Of a stretch of DNA of 64,000 nt, positions 33,113 to 42,244 are shown piece after piece. The position numbers and the translations under genes are program-made. Source of the stretch: Micropruina sp. (GTDB lineage: Bacteria; Actinomycetota; Actinomycetes; Propionibacteriales; Propionibacteriaceae); the NCBI GenBank assembly GCA_016711205.1, contig JADJTM010000002.1:496001-560000 (forward strand). Direction: 5' to 3'. Under the pieces are notes generated by a model. The model did no database searches, was not told where the DNA came from, and saw only the letters and a program-made list of their open reading frames with translations. The stretch's first letter is position 1, and the number at the start of each line of letters is the position of its first letter.

Positions 33113-33251
33113 GGGCGTCCCTTCAACGGGTCCGCGTACTCGGTCGAGGCGGACGTGTGTCCCAAGGAGCGCACCGGGGAGCCCACTGATACCGCGACGC
33201 TGTCCGGGTGCTCCGAGCGGCACCCCGAGCGGGCGCGTGAGAAGGTGAACC

Positions 33252-34064
33252 ATGGCTCGCGAGGATGTGCTGATCACTGCCGATCAACTGGACGCCACCC
33301 TGGCCGACGTCGACCTGCTCGACGTGCGCTGGCGGCTGGGCGAGCCCGCCGGCGCCGGACGCGAACGGTACCTGGCCGGGCATCTGCCGGGCGCCCGGTT
33401 TCTCGACCTGGAAGCGGTGCTGACCAGGCACGGCGAGCCGATCGAGGGCCGGCACCCGCTGCCCGACGTCGACACCATCGAGGCCGGCCTCGGTGCTCTG
33501 GGGGTGAACGGCGACCGGCTGATCGTGGTGTACGACGAGGCCGGATCGTTCGCGGCGTCCCGGGCCTGGTGGGTGCTGCGCTGGGCCGGGCTGAACGTAC
33601 GGGTGCTGGACGGCGGCATCGACGCATGGACGGGGCAGGGCCGTCCGCTGGCAGAGGGCGCGACGCTCGACGAGCCCGCCGACCTGCTGCTCACCCTGGG
33701 GCACCTGCCCACCCTCGACGCCGACCGGGCGGCTGCCTTCGACGGCACCCTGATGGACGCCCGCGCGCCCGAGCGGTACCGCGGCGAAACCGAGCCGATC
33801 GACCCGGTGGCGGGGCACATTCCCGGCGCCGTCAACGTGCCGGTGGGTCAGTTCTTCAACCATGGCCGGCTGCCCGACGATGCGCTGCTGCGGCAGTTGC
33901 TCGACCATCAAGGCTCGCTGGCGGCCTACTGCGGCTCGGGGGTGAGCGCGGCGCAGTTGGTGCTCGCGGGGGCGGTCATCGATCGCGACGTCGCGCTGTA
34001 TCCCGGCTCGTGGTCGGCGTGGAGCAACGACCCGGACCGTCCGGTGGCCACCGGCGAGCACTGA
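33252..34064 (+). CDS. Thiosulfate/3-mercaptopyruvate sulfurtransferase (double rhodanese)
   Basis: 270 residues: two rhodanese domains, the first non-catalytic (LLDVRWRLGEPAGAGRERYLAGHLPGARFLDLEAVL) and the second with the active-site loop AAYCGSGVSAAQLVLA. The CGSGVSA loop is of the thiosulfate/mercaptopyruvate sulfurtransferase type. The enzyme moves sulfane sulfur to cyanide or thiols. ATG 33252 has GAAGGTGA upstream. The alanine racemase gene begins 7 bp after its stop, so they are likely co-transcribed. Substrate preference not determinable. Confidence 0.9.
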   Translation: MAREDVLITADQLDATLADVDLLDVRWRLGEPAGAGRERYLAGHLPGARFLDLEAVLTRHGEPIEGRHPLPDVDTIEAGLGALGVNGDRLIVVYDEAGSFAASRAWWVLRWAGLNVRVLDGGIDAWTGQGRPLAEGATLDEPADLLLTLGHLPTLDADRAAAFDGTLMDARAPERYRGETEPIDPVAGHIPGAVNVPVGQFFNHGRLPDDALLRQLLDHQGSLAAYCGSGVSAAQLVLAGAVIDRDVALYPGSWSAWSNDPDRPVATGEH

Positions 34065-34071
34065 GGGTGCC

Positions 34072-35196
34072 ATGACCTACCCGACGACCGCCCGCACCCT
34101 GCTGGGCAACATCGAGCACAACCTGCGCGGCATTAGCAAACGGGTGGGCGACCGGCTGTTGCTGGCCGCAGTGAAGGCGAACGCCTACGGTCACGGTGCC
34201 GTGCCGGTGGCGCGGATGATCGAGCGCACCGGTGCCGCGGACTGGCTCGGCGTGGCGACCGTGGAGGAAGGCCTCGAACTGCGGGCGGCCGGCATCACCC
34301 TGCCGATCCTCAAGCTGTCGCAGGCCCGCGGTAGCGACGACGTGACGCGCGCCCTGGCCGCCGAGGTGACGCTGACGGTGGTGGACGAGGCGTCCATCAT
34401 CGAGGCGGAACGCGCGGCCTGCGCCCTCGGGCTGAGCGACGTACCGGTGCACCTGAAGGTCGACACGGGCATGCGACGCGTCGGGGTGGAGCCGTCGGAC
34501 GCGCCCGGGCTCGCGGGGCGCGTCGGGCAGACCGGGCGGCTTCGGCTGCAGGGCGTGTTCAGCCACCTGCCGATCTCGGACAGCCCGGCCGGCGACGCGT
34601 TCACCCGGCAGCAGATCGAGCTGTTCGCCCGCACGGTGGCCGCGATCGAGTCGGTGGCCGGACCCATTCAGCTGACGCACCTGGCCAACTCGGGCGCGGT
34701 GCTGGGGCACCCGGACGCCTGGTTCGACCTGGTGCGGCCCGGCATCATGATCTACGGCAGCCTGCCCGACCCGCTGGCGCAGCGCACCGTCGACCTGCGC
34801 CTCGGATTGCGGCTGACCACCGCCGTGTCGTTCGTGAAACCCGTACCCAGGGGCGAAACCGTGGGTTACGGACGCACCTGGGCGGCCCCGCGTGACACCT
34901 GGATCGCGACCATTCCGGTCGGCTACGGCGACGGCTATTCGCGGCTGCTGTCGAACCGCGGCCGGGTGCTGATCGACGGGCATTCGTACCCGATCGCCGG
35001 CCGCGTCTGCATGGACCAGACCATGATCGACCTGGGCCCGCAGCCCGCTGTGGCGGTGGGCGACCAGGTGGTGCTGATCGGACGAAGCGGCGACGACGAG
35101 ATCACCGTCGCCGAGGTCGCCGAGACGATGGGCACGATCCCCTACGAGGTGACCTGTCTGATCACCGGACGGGTGACCAGGCAGTACGGCGAATAG
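34072..35196 (+). CDS. alr: Alanine racemase
   Basis: 374 residues. PLP enzyme giving D-alanine for peptidoglycan (EC 5.1.1.1). Lys35 in AAVKANAYGHG forms the Schiff base, and Tyr39 is conserved. The C-terminal domain holds the second catalytic Tyr region (VGYGDGYSRLLSNRG) and IAGRVCMDQTMIDLG. ATG 34072 follows GAGGGTGCC. It follows the sulfurtransferase closely. With ald and the CycA-like permease at 6.5-9.3 kb, the window carries three steps of alanine metabolism in two loci. Confidence 0.95.
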   Translation: MTYPTTARTLLGNIEHNLRGISKRVGDRLLLAAVKANAYGHGAVPVARMIERTGAADWLGVATVEEGLELRAAGITLPILKLSQARGSDDVTRALAAEVTLTVVDEASIIEAERAACALGLSDVPVHLKVDTGMRRVGVEPSDAPGLAGRVGQTGRLRLQGVFSHLPISDSPAGDAFTRQQIELFARTVAAIESVAGPIQLTHLANSGAVLGHPDAWFDLVRPGIMIYGSLPDPLAQRTVDLRLGLRLTTAVSFVKPVPRGETVGYGRTWAAPRDTWIATIPVGYGDGYSRLLSNRGRVLIDGHSYPIAGRVCMDQTMIDLGPQPAVAVGDQVVLIGRSGDDEITVAEVAETMGTIPYEVTCLITGRVTRQYGE

Positions 35197-35219
35197 CCGC
35201 GCGCTACAGCGGCACGGTC
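35197..35219. repeat. 23-bp direct repeat, left copy
   Basis: This 23-mer (core CTACAGCGGCACGGTC) overlaps the stop of the Asp-box lipoprotein gene and is repeated exactly at 37613-37635, just upstream of that gene. The two copies flank the whole gene. Confidence 0.9.
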
Positions 35220-37525
35220 TGGACGATCGTGGTGGCGTCCAACCGGGTGGCGAGGGTGAGCATCAGGTGCAGGCTTCCGCCATCAACCAGGGCGTCCTCG
35301 AGGTAGACCTGCATGCCGTCGGCCAGGCCGCTCACCGTGAGTGGGGCAGCCGTCCAGGTGAGCCCGTCGGTGGAACGGTGCAGGGTGAGCGTGCGCTGAT
35401 CGTCCGAGCGCACGACGGTGACGAACTCGCGCTCGCCGGCCGCCAGCATCGCGCCGGCGTAGCCGCCGTCGAACGCCTGGAAGCGCCACGTGCGACCGCC
35501 GTCCGCAGAGCGCCACGTGGCCCGGACGCTCCGCTTCGCCTTGGCCGCCAACCCCCAGCCGAGCGCAACCACCGTGTCACCGACCCGGCGCACGTCGTAC
35601 ACGCCCGCGCTCACATAACCGGGGGAGTCGAGGTCGATCAGCCGCCACGTGCGACTGTCGGTGCTGAGCCAGGCCGCCGGGCGGTAGTACCTCGCCGTGC
35701 TGGTCTCGCCCACCGCCAGCAGGCCCTTGGTCATGCCCAGTACGGCGTTCATCGAGCGGCCGCGATTGTCGAGGCCGTGCAGATCGTCCAGGGGCGAGGA
35801 ACGGCGGTACCAATCGCCCCGCGCGGTCACCTTCGTGGGCCGGCCCTGCACCCAGGCGCTGCCGTCGCTCGAGGTGTAGGCCAGCGCCGATCTTCGGATG
35901 CTGCCGTTGGTGGATTTCTCGCCCACGACCACCCAGCGGCCATGCGCCCAGGTGGCGTCGTTGATCTCGGAGTAGTGGTACTGCTTGGTAGCTCCGAACG
36001 TGGTGGTCGATGTGCGGTTCCACGTGGTGCCGTTCTTCGAGTGCAGCACGAAGGCGTTGTTGCCGGCACCCCACGCACCGGCCACAAAGCCCCCCGCCCT
36101 GCTCCAGCGCAGCTGGCCGAGGCCGGCGCCGGCTTCGTCGAGCACCACCTGGGGTGTGCCGAAGCCACCCGGCTGCGCCGGCCACCACACCTCGGCGCCC
36201 TGTGCGGTGCCGTAGGCGGCCAGGCCACCGTCGGCCAGCATCAGGCCGCTGGGGCGGATCACCGCCCCCGCGTCCGGTGCGGTCACCGCCGACTCGCTCA
36301 TGCTGGGCAGCTTGTCGTAGCGCCACAGGGTGGACGTGGCCGGCCTGGTGTCGAGGTGCACGCCGATCACCATGCCCTCGCCCACCACCGCGCCGGCCGC
36401 CTCGGTGACCGATTCGCGCGAGACACCGCTGCTCGCCCGTGCCCACCCCGAGCTGCCCGGGCGCAGATAGTGCACGGCGAGCTTGTCGCGCGCATCCGCA
36501 GTCTCGCTGCCCTGCACCACCACGGTGGTCGAGCCGACAGCCAGTACCTCGTGCACCGACGACGACTCGTCGTACTCACGAAGCCGGCGCATGTGCTGCC
36601 AACGGGTCAGATCCGAGCTGCTGAGCAGCAGCGGCCGGTACGTGTCTTCGTACTTGTCGTAGTACGACCCGCCCACGACAAAGCCGGTATCGGTGTCGGC
36701 GACCTCCCCCAGCTGCGCGATGAAATTGCCCGAGTCGGACGGCTCGCGCACCCGCACCGACCGCCAGCTGCCGGCCCGGTCGGTGGAGGTGTAGAGCAAC
36801 GCTTCGGCCGAGCGTCCTTTCACCGGCGCGGGCAGGTCGTGCGACCCGACGGCCACCACCCGATCGCCACTGGTAGCGACCTCGCGGAGAGTCCCCTCAC
36901 CGGCAGGTGGCTTGGACCTCGTCCAGGTGATGCCGTCGGGCGAGGTCCAGATGCGCGGAGTGGTGCGGGCCGCCGTCCAGGTGTAGCCCACGGCGACGAA
37001 CCCGCCGCCCGCGAAACCGGCGACGCTCTCGATCTGGTCGTTGTCGGCGTCGATGCCCACGAGAGGTGTGCGGGCCCAGGTGAGGGTGTCGGCGCTGGTC
37101 CAGGCGAAGATGCTGTCACGGGTCTCGCCCAGTGCCAGCCAGTGCCGCTCGCTGCCGATGCGGGCCACCGCCGCGACGCCCACGGCCGCTTCGCCCACCT
37201 CGGTGGCGCGAGCGGCCTCGTCGGTGAGCCGCCCGTCGGTCCAGGTGGCGCCCGCGTCGGTGGACGAACGCAGCACCGGCAGCGACGCCCGACCCTCGAT
37301 GGTGACCACCATGACCAGGGTGGAGCCGTCACCCGTCATCGCCTCGATCGTGGTCTCGACGCCGCTGCCACGAGCGGGCAACGCCGGGAACGCCGCGGCC
37401 GGCAGAGCGGGGGCATTCACCGGTGATGCGGTGGGCACCGGCTCGGGCGGCGTTTCACCCGTGCAGCCGACCAGCAGCAGCACGAGGACGACGAGGGTGG
37501 CGAGGGCGCGGGGGCGGTGCGTCAT
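35204..37525 (-). CDS. Large lipoprotein with Asp-box (BNR/sortilin-like) repeats
   Basis: 773 residues. Lipobox LLLVGC at about 21 ends a signal peptide, then a Pro/Thr/Ala-rich linker. The rest is a predicted beta-propeller array with recurrent Asp-box-like motifs S/T-x-D-x-G-x-T/S-W: RSSTDAGATWTDG, TSPDGITWTRS, TSTDRAGSWRSV, TSSDGSAWVQG, RSADGGRTWRF and HRSTDGLTWTAA. Such propellers occur in sialidases and sortilins, but no sialidase catalytic set is apparent, so a binding role is more likely. ATG 37525 lies 6 nt after TAGTTT (leaderless). Flanked by an exact 23-bp direct repeat. Confidence 0.82.
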   Translation of the reverse strand: MTHRPRALATLVVLVLLLVGCTGETPPEPVPTASPVNAPALPAAAFPALPARGSGVETTIEAMTGDGSTLVMVVTIEGRASLPVLRSSTDAGATWTDGRLTDEAARATEVGEAAVGVAAVARIGSERHWLALGETRDSIFAWTSADTLTWARTPLVGIDADNDQIESVAGFAGGGFVAVGYTWTAARTTPRIWTSPDGITWTRSKPPAGEGTLREVATSGDRVVAVGSHDLPAPVKGRSAEALLYTSTDRAGSWRSVRVREPSDSGNFIAQLGEVADTDTGFVVGGSYYDKYEDTYRPLLLSSSDLTRWQHMRRLREYDESSSVHEVLAVGSTTVVVQGSETADARDKLAVHYLRPGSSGWARASSGVSRESVTEAAGAVVGEGMVIGVHLDTRPATSTLWRYDKLPSMSESAVTAPDAGAVIRPSGLMLADGGLAAYGTAQGAEVWWPAQPGGFGTPQVVLDEAGAGLGQLRWSRAGGFVAGAWGAGNNAFVLHSKNGTTWNRTSTTTFGATKQYHYSEINDATWAHGRWVVVGEKSTNGSIRRSALAYTSSDGSAWVQGRPTKVTARGDWYRRSSPLDDLHGLDNRGRSMNAVLGMTKGLLAVGETSTARYYRPAAWLSTDSRTWRLIDLDSPGYVSAGVYDVRRVGDTVVALGWGLAAKAKRSVRATWRSADGGRTWRFQAFDGGYAGAMLAAGEREFVTVVRSDDQRTLTLHRSTDGLTWTAAPLTVSGLADGMQVYLEDALVDGGSLHLMLTLATRLDATTIVQTVPL

Positions 37526-37612
37526 GGCAGCAAACTAGGCGGCACTTCCGACGAAATCGCCCGCCCGAGGCCTCGCGCGAGAAATCTGTGGATAACTCAC
37601 TGCCCAATCGGC

Positions 37613-37635
37613 CCGCGCGCTACAGCGGCACGGTC
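37613..37635. repeat. 23-bp direct repeat, right copy
   Basis: Identical to 35197-35219, 2.4 kb apart. In the minus-strand direction it encodes TVPL-stop, matching the last codons of the lipoprotein gene downstream, as if it were the tail of a lost tandem paralogue. Confidence 0.9.
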
Positions 37636-37656
37636 GCGCTCACGCACCCGCAGGTC

Positions 37657-37830
37657 TCAGAAGCCAACGTTTCCCGCACCTTGACCCGGCCCCATCCGGC
37701 CGCGCTGTTGCTGCTCGGCTTCGTACTGCTGCCGCTGCCGGTCCAGAGTTTCCTCGGCCCGCGCACTCTCTTGCGCCTGCCGAGGCGCAATGCGGCCGCG
37801 CAGCCTCGCCCACCAGTCACCGATCGACAT
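37657..37830 (-). CDS. Small charged hypothetical protein (57 aa)
   Basis: 57 residues: MSIGDWWARLRGRIAP followed by a Gln/Glu/Arg-rich helix (RAEETLDRQRQQYEAEQQQRGR) and a Gly-rich tail ending NVGF. It is probably a short amphipathic helix plus coiled coil. GAGGAGCGGAG lies about 8-10 nt before the ATG. No homologue recognised. The surrounding 37526-37961 gap holds nothing else besides the 23-bp repeat copy. Confidence 0.6.
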   Translation of the reverse strand: MSIGDWWARLRGRIAPRQAQESARAEETLDRQRQQYEAEQQQRGRMGPGQGAGNVGF

Positions 37831-37961
37831 GTTTCGCTCCGCTCCTCGGGGGATGCCTGCTGGCAGTGTACGCAGCTGACCCCGCAGGCGAGCGTGCGTC
37901 GCCGAACAGCCGCCCAATCGACCCGCGCGGCCCCAGCCTGGAACCCGTCGGCAACCGAGGG

Positions 37962-39308
37962 TCACTGCGGAATCGGCCCGCCCGGACGCTCCCGCTGCAC
38001 GAGGTCGAGCAGTTCGTGCCAGGCCTCGATCTTCATCCGTTCCCGCTCGTGGGACGCTCCGCGGTTGGCCTCGGCCGCCTCGATGCGCCGCCAGTCCTCG
38101 AAGGTCGAGGGGTGCAGCCCGCGGTCACTGAGGAGGGCCGGCACGTCGGTGTGCTCGTCACGCGGACCGAGTTCCGCCAGGTCGGCCAGCACCTGCTGGA
38201 CGGTCTCGCGGGCGTCCGACTTGTTGGTGCCGATCACCCCGACCGGGCCGCGCTTGATCCAGCCCACCGCATATTCGCGCGGCGCGACGGCTCCGTCGTG
38301 CAGCACCCGGCCACGCTCGGTGGGAATGACCCCCAGCCGGTCGTCGAACGGCACCCCCGGCGGCCGGATCGCCCGATAGCCGATCGCCCGCAGCACCAGT
38401 TGCACGCTCAGCTGCTCGGTCTCGCCGGTGCCGCGCACCCGTCCGTCCGGGCCGATCACGGTGCGCTCCAGCACCAGGCCGCTCACCGGGTCGCCCTGCA
38501 CCTCGACCGGACGGCGCCAGAACAAGAAGTGCAGCCGCACCCTGGGGTTCTGCACCCGAGTCTCGGACGCCGCCCGCAGCACCGCCAGGTTGGTGCGGCT
38601 GCGCCGGTCGAGCAGGTCGTCCTCGATCCACTCGAACGATTCGGGCTCAACGCTGACCCGCACACCCGGGGTGTTGCACAGCTCGCGCAGCTCGGTGGTG
38701 GTGAAGCTCGCGTGCTGGGGACCGCGGCGTCCGATCACCCACACATCGCGCACGTCCGCTCGGCTCAACTCGGCGAGCACGTCCTCGGGCATGTCGGTCG
38801 AGGCCAGCGCCAGCGGTTCCTTCACCAGCAGGCGCGCCACGTCGACGGCCACGTTGCCGACGCCGACCGCCGCTGCCTGGTGCACTCCGGCCAGCGACTG
38901 CGGCTCGGCGTCCGGATGGCCGGAATACCAGGCCACGAACTCGCGCGCCGAGCGGCTGCCGGTCGCATCCTCGCCGGTCACGCCCATCCGCAGGTCCTCG
39001 CTGGCGCCGACGGCGTAGATCACCGCGTCGTAGCCGGCCAGCAACTCCTCGCGGGTGACGTCACGCCCGAACGTGACCAACCCCAGAAACCGGACGGCGG
39101 GCGACTCGAACACCCTGGCCAGCGCGGTCGCCACGGACTTGATCGAGGTGTGATCGGGCGCCACCCCGTAACGCAGCAGCCCGTACGGGGTGGGCAGGCG
39201 ATCGAAGATGTCGACGGCCACGTCGGGGTGCGCGGTGAGGAATTGCGCCGCGAACAGCCCGGACGGCCCCGCACCGACGATCGCGACGCGAAAGCGGGCT
39301 GGCGTCAT
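37962..39308 (-). CDS. fprA: FprA-type NADPH-ferredoxin reductase
   Basis: 448 residues. FAD loop VAIVGAGPSGLFAAQFL (8-24), RLPTPYGLLRYGVAPDH, and the NADP-binding segment AVGVGNVAVDVARLL (about 148) are those of the adrenodoxin-reductase-like FprA group. GVIPTERGRV and YAVGWIKRGPVGVIGTNKSDARETV near the C-terminus complete the FAD site. It moves electrons between NADPH and ferredoxins or P450 systems. ATG 39308 lies 6 nt after TAGGGT (leaderless). Confidence 0.94.
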   Translation of the reverse strand: MTPARFRVAIVGAGPSGLFAAQFLTAHPDVAVDIFDRLPTPYGLLRYGVAPDHTSIKSVATALARVFESPAVRFLGLVTFGRDVTREELLAGYDAVIYAVGASEDLRMGVTGEDATGSRSAREFVAWYSGHPDAEPQSLAGVHQAAAVGVGNVAVDVARLLVKEPLALASTDMPEDVLAELSRADVRDVWVIGRRGPQHASFTTTELRELCNTPGVRVSVEPESFEWIEDDLLDRRSRTNLAVLRAASETRVQNPRVRLHFLFWRRPVEVQGDPVSGLVLERTVIGPDGRVRGTGETEQLSVQLVLRAIGYRAIRPPGVPFDDRLGVIPTERGRVLHDGAVAPREYAVGWIKRGPVGVIGTNKSDARETVQQVLADLAELGPRDEHTDVPALLSDRGLHPSTFEDWRRIEAAEANRGASHERERMKIEAWHELLDLVQRERPGGPIPQ

Positions 39309-39363
39309 GGCCGCACCCTACCCGCGGCGCGCCGCCGCGCCGTGCAATGGGGCGTCGGTCCGG

Positions 39364-39755
39364 TCAGGCGAGCACGCCGAAGTGCCGCTTCAGCACCGGC
39401 CGCCATTTGTTGGACGGCAGGTGGGGGTGCATGGCGGCGAGTGCCGTGGCGTACTTCGAGATGCTGCCCGGACGATGCCCCAACGACCACAACAGCCGGT
39501 CCATGCCGGAGGGACGGCCAGCCGATTTGGTCTCGATGATCGACAACTCCGGAAGGCTCAACCAGGCGCCGGTGCGCACGTCCCACCAGGTCAGCCCGGA
39601 GTCGATCGTCACCCTGGTCGCGGTCGGCTCGTGGAACAGCGTGATGCGGCGGTAGTCCACCCGCAGCGAGCTGCGCAGGCGCTCCACGGGAGCCTCGCGC
39701 ACGCCCGCCGTCCGAAGCGTGTGGTGGACGAACCGTGCGCCCTCCTCGCTGAGGC
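39364..39755 (-). pseudogene. VTC-domain polyphosphate polymerase, C-terminal fragment
   Basis: About 128 recognisable residues, SEEGARFVHHTLR to KRHFGVLA. LRVDYRRITLFHEPTATRVTIDSGLTWW and LPELSIIETKSAGRPSGMDRLLWSLGHRPGSISKYATALAAMHP are the C-terminal half of bacterial VTC-domain polyphosphate polymerases (family about 250-300 residues). The N-terminal half, including the basic nucleotide-binding strands, is absent in all frames; beyond about 39750 the sequence is antisense to the spermidine-synthase-like gene. Both genes lose their 5' ends here, which suggests a deletion or rearrangement junction. Probably non-functional. Confidence 0.7.
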
Positions 39756-39759
39756 GTTC

Positions 39760-41457
39760 ACGTCGCTGGCCACCAACGGTCCGCCGTCCTGGGTCGTATT
39801 GCCGCTGGTGTTCATCGGGGTCGCCGCGATTCTCGCCGGGCCCGCCGAAGCGGTCGGACGGTGCTTCGGCCAGCTCGACAACCTGATCGCGTACCGCTGG
39901 GACCTGATCGGCAGCCTGACCGGCATCATCGCCTTCACCCTGCTGTCGTGGTGGCAGGCGCCGTCGGTGGTGTGGGGTGTGCTGGCCACCGCCGCCTATC
40001 TCACCCTGCTGTGGGGCTGGCGCCGGGTGGTCGCGGGCATCGCCTGCGGCGTCACCCTGGCCTGCCTGACGGCCGAAACCCTCACGCCCGGCATCAGCTG
40101 GTCGCCCTACTACAAGGTGCGGCTCAGCCAGGAAGGCGCCTATCAGGGCAAACCGCTCTACCTGATCAGCGTCAACGGGGTGCCGCACCAGCTGATGGGC
40201 TCGGCCGACTTCAAGCTGACCGCCGCCGAGGCGCAGTACCGCACCCCCTACGAACGTCGCGTGGACGCCCCGCTGCGCAACGTGCTGATCATCGGTGCCG
40301 GCTCCGGCTCGGACGTCTCCATCGCCCTGACCAAGGGCGCCGAGCACGTGGACGCCGTCGACATCGACCCCCGCATCATGCAGATCGGCGCCGAGCTGAA
40401 CCCCGACCATCCCTACTCCGATCCGCGGGTGACCCGGCACGTCAACGACGGGCGGGCCTTTCTGCAATCGACCGACACCGAGTACGACCTGATTCTGTTC
40501 GCCCTGCCCGACTCGCTGGCCCTGGTCAACGGCGCCTCGCAGATTCGGCTGGAGTCGTACCTGTTCACCGCCGAGGCGCTGCGCGAGGCCCGTGATCACC
40601 TCACCGACCAGGGTGTCTTCGCGATGTACAACTACTACCGCGAGGACTGGCTGATCGACCGGCTCGGCAACACCGCGCTGCAGACCTTCGGCCATGCCCC
40701 CTGCATGGACATCTTCACCGCCCACCAAGCGGTGGTCACGGTCGCCAAGGACCTGAGCAACCAGCAGTGCGCCGCCACCAATCACCTGATCGGCACCGAC
40801 GTGGTCGTCCCTGCGGACGACGACGCGCCCTTCCTGTACTTTCGCGGCGGGTTCGTGCCCGCCGAGTACCTGTGGGTGCTGGGCGGCATTCTGGTCATCT
40901 CGGTACTGACGGTGCGCATTCTTGGCGGGCCGCTGCGCGAGATGCGTCCCTACGCCGACCTGTTCTTCATGGGGGCGGCGTTCCTGCTGCTCGAAACCAA
41001 GAACATCGCCACGTTCGCGCTGCTGTTCGGCACCACCTGGCTGGTCAACGCCCTGGTGTTCGCCGGGGTGCTGCTGGTGGTGCTGGCCGCCGTCGAGACG
41101 ACCCGGCGGTTCCGCACCCCGCCGCTACCCGTGGTGTACGGGGGCATCGCGGCCGCACAGCTGGTCGCCTACCTGGTTCCACCGGACGCCCTGCTGCCGC
41201 TGCCCTTCTGGCCCCGGCTGGCAGTGGCGGTGGTGCTGGCCTTCCTGCCGATCTTTCTCGCCAACGTGGCGTTCGCGAAGCGCTTCGCCCAGGCCGATTC
41301 GTCCCAGGCGGCGTTCGGGCTCAACCTGCTCGGCGCGATCGTCGGCGGCTGCCTCGAGTACGCCGCGCTGGTCACCGGCTACCGCAACCTGCTGGTCGTG
41401 GTGGCGCTGCTGTACCTGGCCGCGTTCCTGTTCAAACCACGGACGGCCGTGGGCTGA
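39760..41457 (+). pseudogene. Membrane spermidine-synthase-like protein, 5'-truncated
   Basis: Homology begins at about 39765-39795 (SLATNGPPSWVVLPLVFIGV) in what is normally the middle of the N-terminal membrane domain. It continues through AYRWDLIGSLTGIIAFTLLSWW and a spermidine-synthase-type SAM domain (VLIIGAGSGSDVSIALTKGAEHVDAVDIDP) to a C-terminal membrane domain with about seven helices. The family usually has roughly 150 more N-terminal residues, and no good start or ribosome site exists at the break. The upstream in-frame sequence is antisense to the VTC fragment. An internal GTG (39808) might still give a shortened protein. Confidence 0.72.
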
Positions 41458-41460
41458 GAG

Positions 41461-42123
41461 TCAGCCCGCGGCCGCCGCCAGCGCCTCGGCCAGCGCGCGC
41501 GGCTGCGAGACCATCGGCCAGTGGCCCGAGTCGAGATCGACAAAGGTCAACTGCTCGGCCTTCGCCAACTCGGGCAGGTCGCCGCTCGCGATCCAGTCGC
41601 GCGCGTCGTTCGGGCTGAACTCGGGGCAGATCAGCGTGACCGGCGTGCGGTAGCGCCGCTCGTTCGCCAGCCGGACGGTGCCCTGCGCCACCCCGTCGGG
41701 CACGGCCACCATCGCGGACGCCATCCGGGCGCGCGTCGGCGCGTCCAGGTCGGCCGAGTCGGGGCCCTCGAACTGCTCCCAGCCGAGGAAGGGAATCGGC
41801 GCTCCCGTGCTGGGCAGGAAGCTCGCGTACACCTCGCCGTCCGGCGCCGGGAAGCCGCCGATCAGCACCACTTTGCCCACCGCACGCCGGTCGGCGGCGA
41901 TCCAGGCCAAACTCGCCGCCGCCGAGTGGCCGACCACCACCGGGTCGTCCGCGGCGTCGACAGCGGCGAGCACCGCCTCGACCTGGTCATCGAGCGTGGC
42001 GTCGGCGCCGATCGGCAGGTCGACGGCGCGAGCGCGATGCCCCAACGCCACCAGCTCGCGCTCGACGTCGGCCCACACCTGCGGCGTGAGCCACAGCCCC
42101 TGGATCAGTACGAAGTCGGCCAT
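41461..42123 (-). CDS. Alpha/beta hydrolase
   Basis: 220 residues. The nucleophile elbow VVVGHSAAASLAW holds Ser at about 95, the acid is probably the Asp of DLDSGHW or one just before it, and the catalytic His lies in LDSGHWPMVSQPRALAEAL. An N-terminal oxyanion strand FVLIQGLWLTPQVWADVERELVALGH is present. The fold resembles small esterase/lipase-like actinobacterial hydrolases. ATG 42123 has GAGGAG upstream. It converges on the truncated spermidine-synthase-like gene with 3 bp between the stops. Substrate unknown. Confidence 0.87.
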   Translation of the reverse strand: MADFVLIQGLWLTPQVWADVERELVALGHRARAVDLPIGADATLDDQVEAVLAAVDAADDPVVVGHSAAASLAWIAADRRAVGKVVLIGGFPAPDGEVYASFLPSTGAPIPFLGWEQFEGPDSADLDAPTRARMASAMVAVPDGVAQGTVRLANERRYRTPVTLICPEFSPNDARDWIASGDLPELAKAEQLTFVDLDSGHWPMVSQPRALAEALAAAAG

Positions 42124-42244
42124 CGAAACTCCTCTCGTCGTGCGTTCAACCTAGAGGCATACCCGGACGAACGTCGTCCGGGAACAACGCTCGATCCGAT
42201 CGTGGGTCCGCGAGTAGGGTGGGCGATCGTTGAAGGAGGGTGCA

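Noticed and set aside
35267..37426. A 719-codon plus-strand ORF
   Set aside because: It is antisense to the Asp-box lipoprotein, whose signal peptide, lipobox and repeated motifs are clear. Its translation is His/Arg/Gly-rich, typical of high-GC antisense frames.
39364..40785. Reading the VTC fragment as a full 473-residue protein
   Set aside because: Only the last 128 or so residues have VTC homology. The rest is antisense to the spermidine-synthase-like SAM domain and has no VTC N-terminal motifs.
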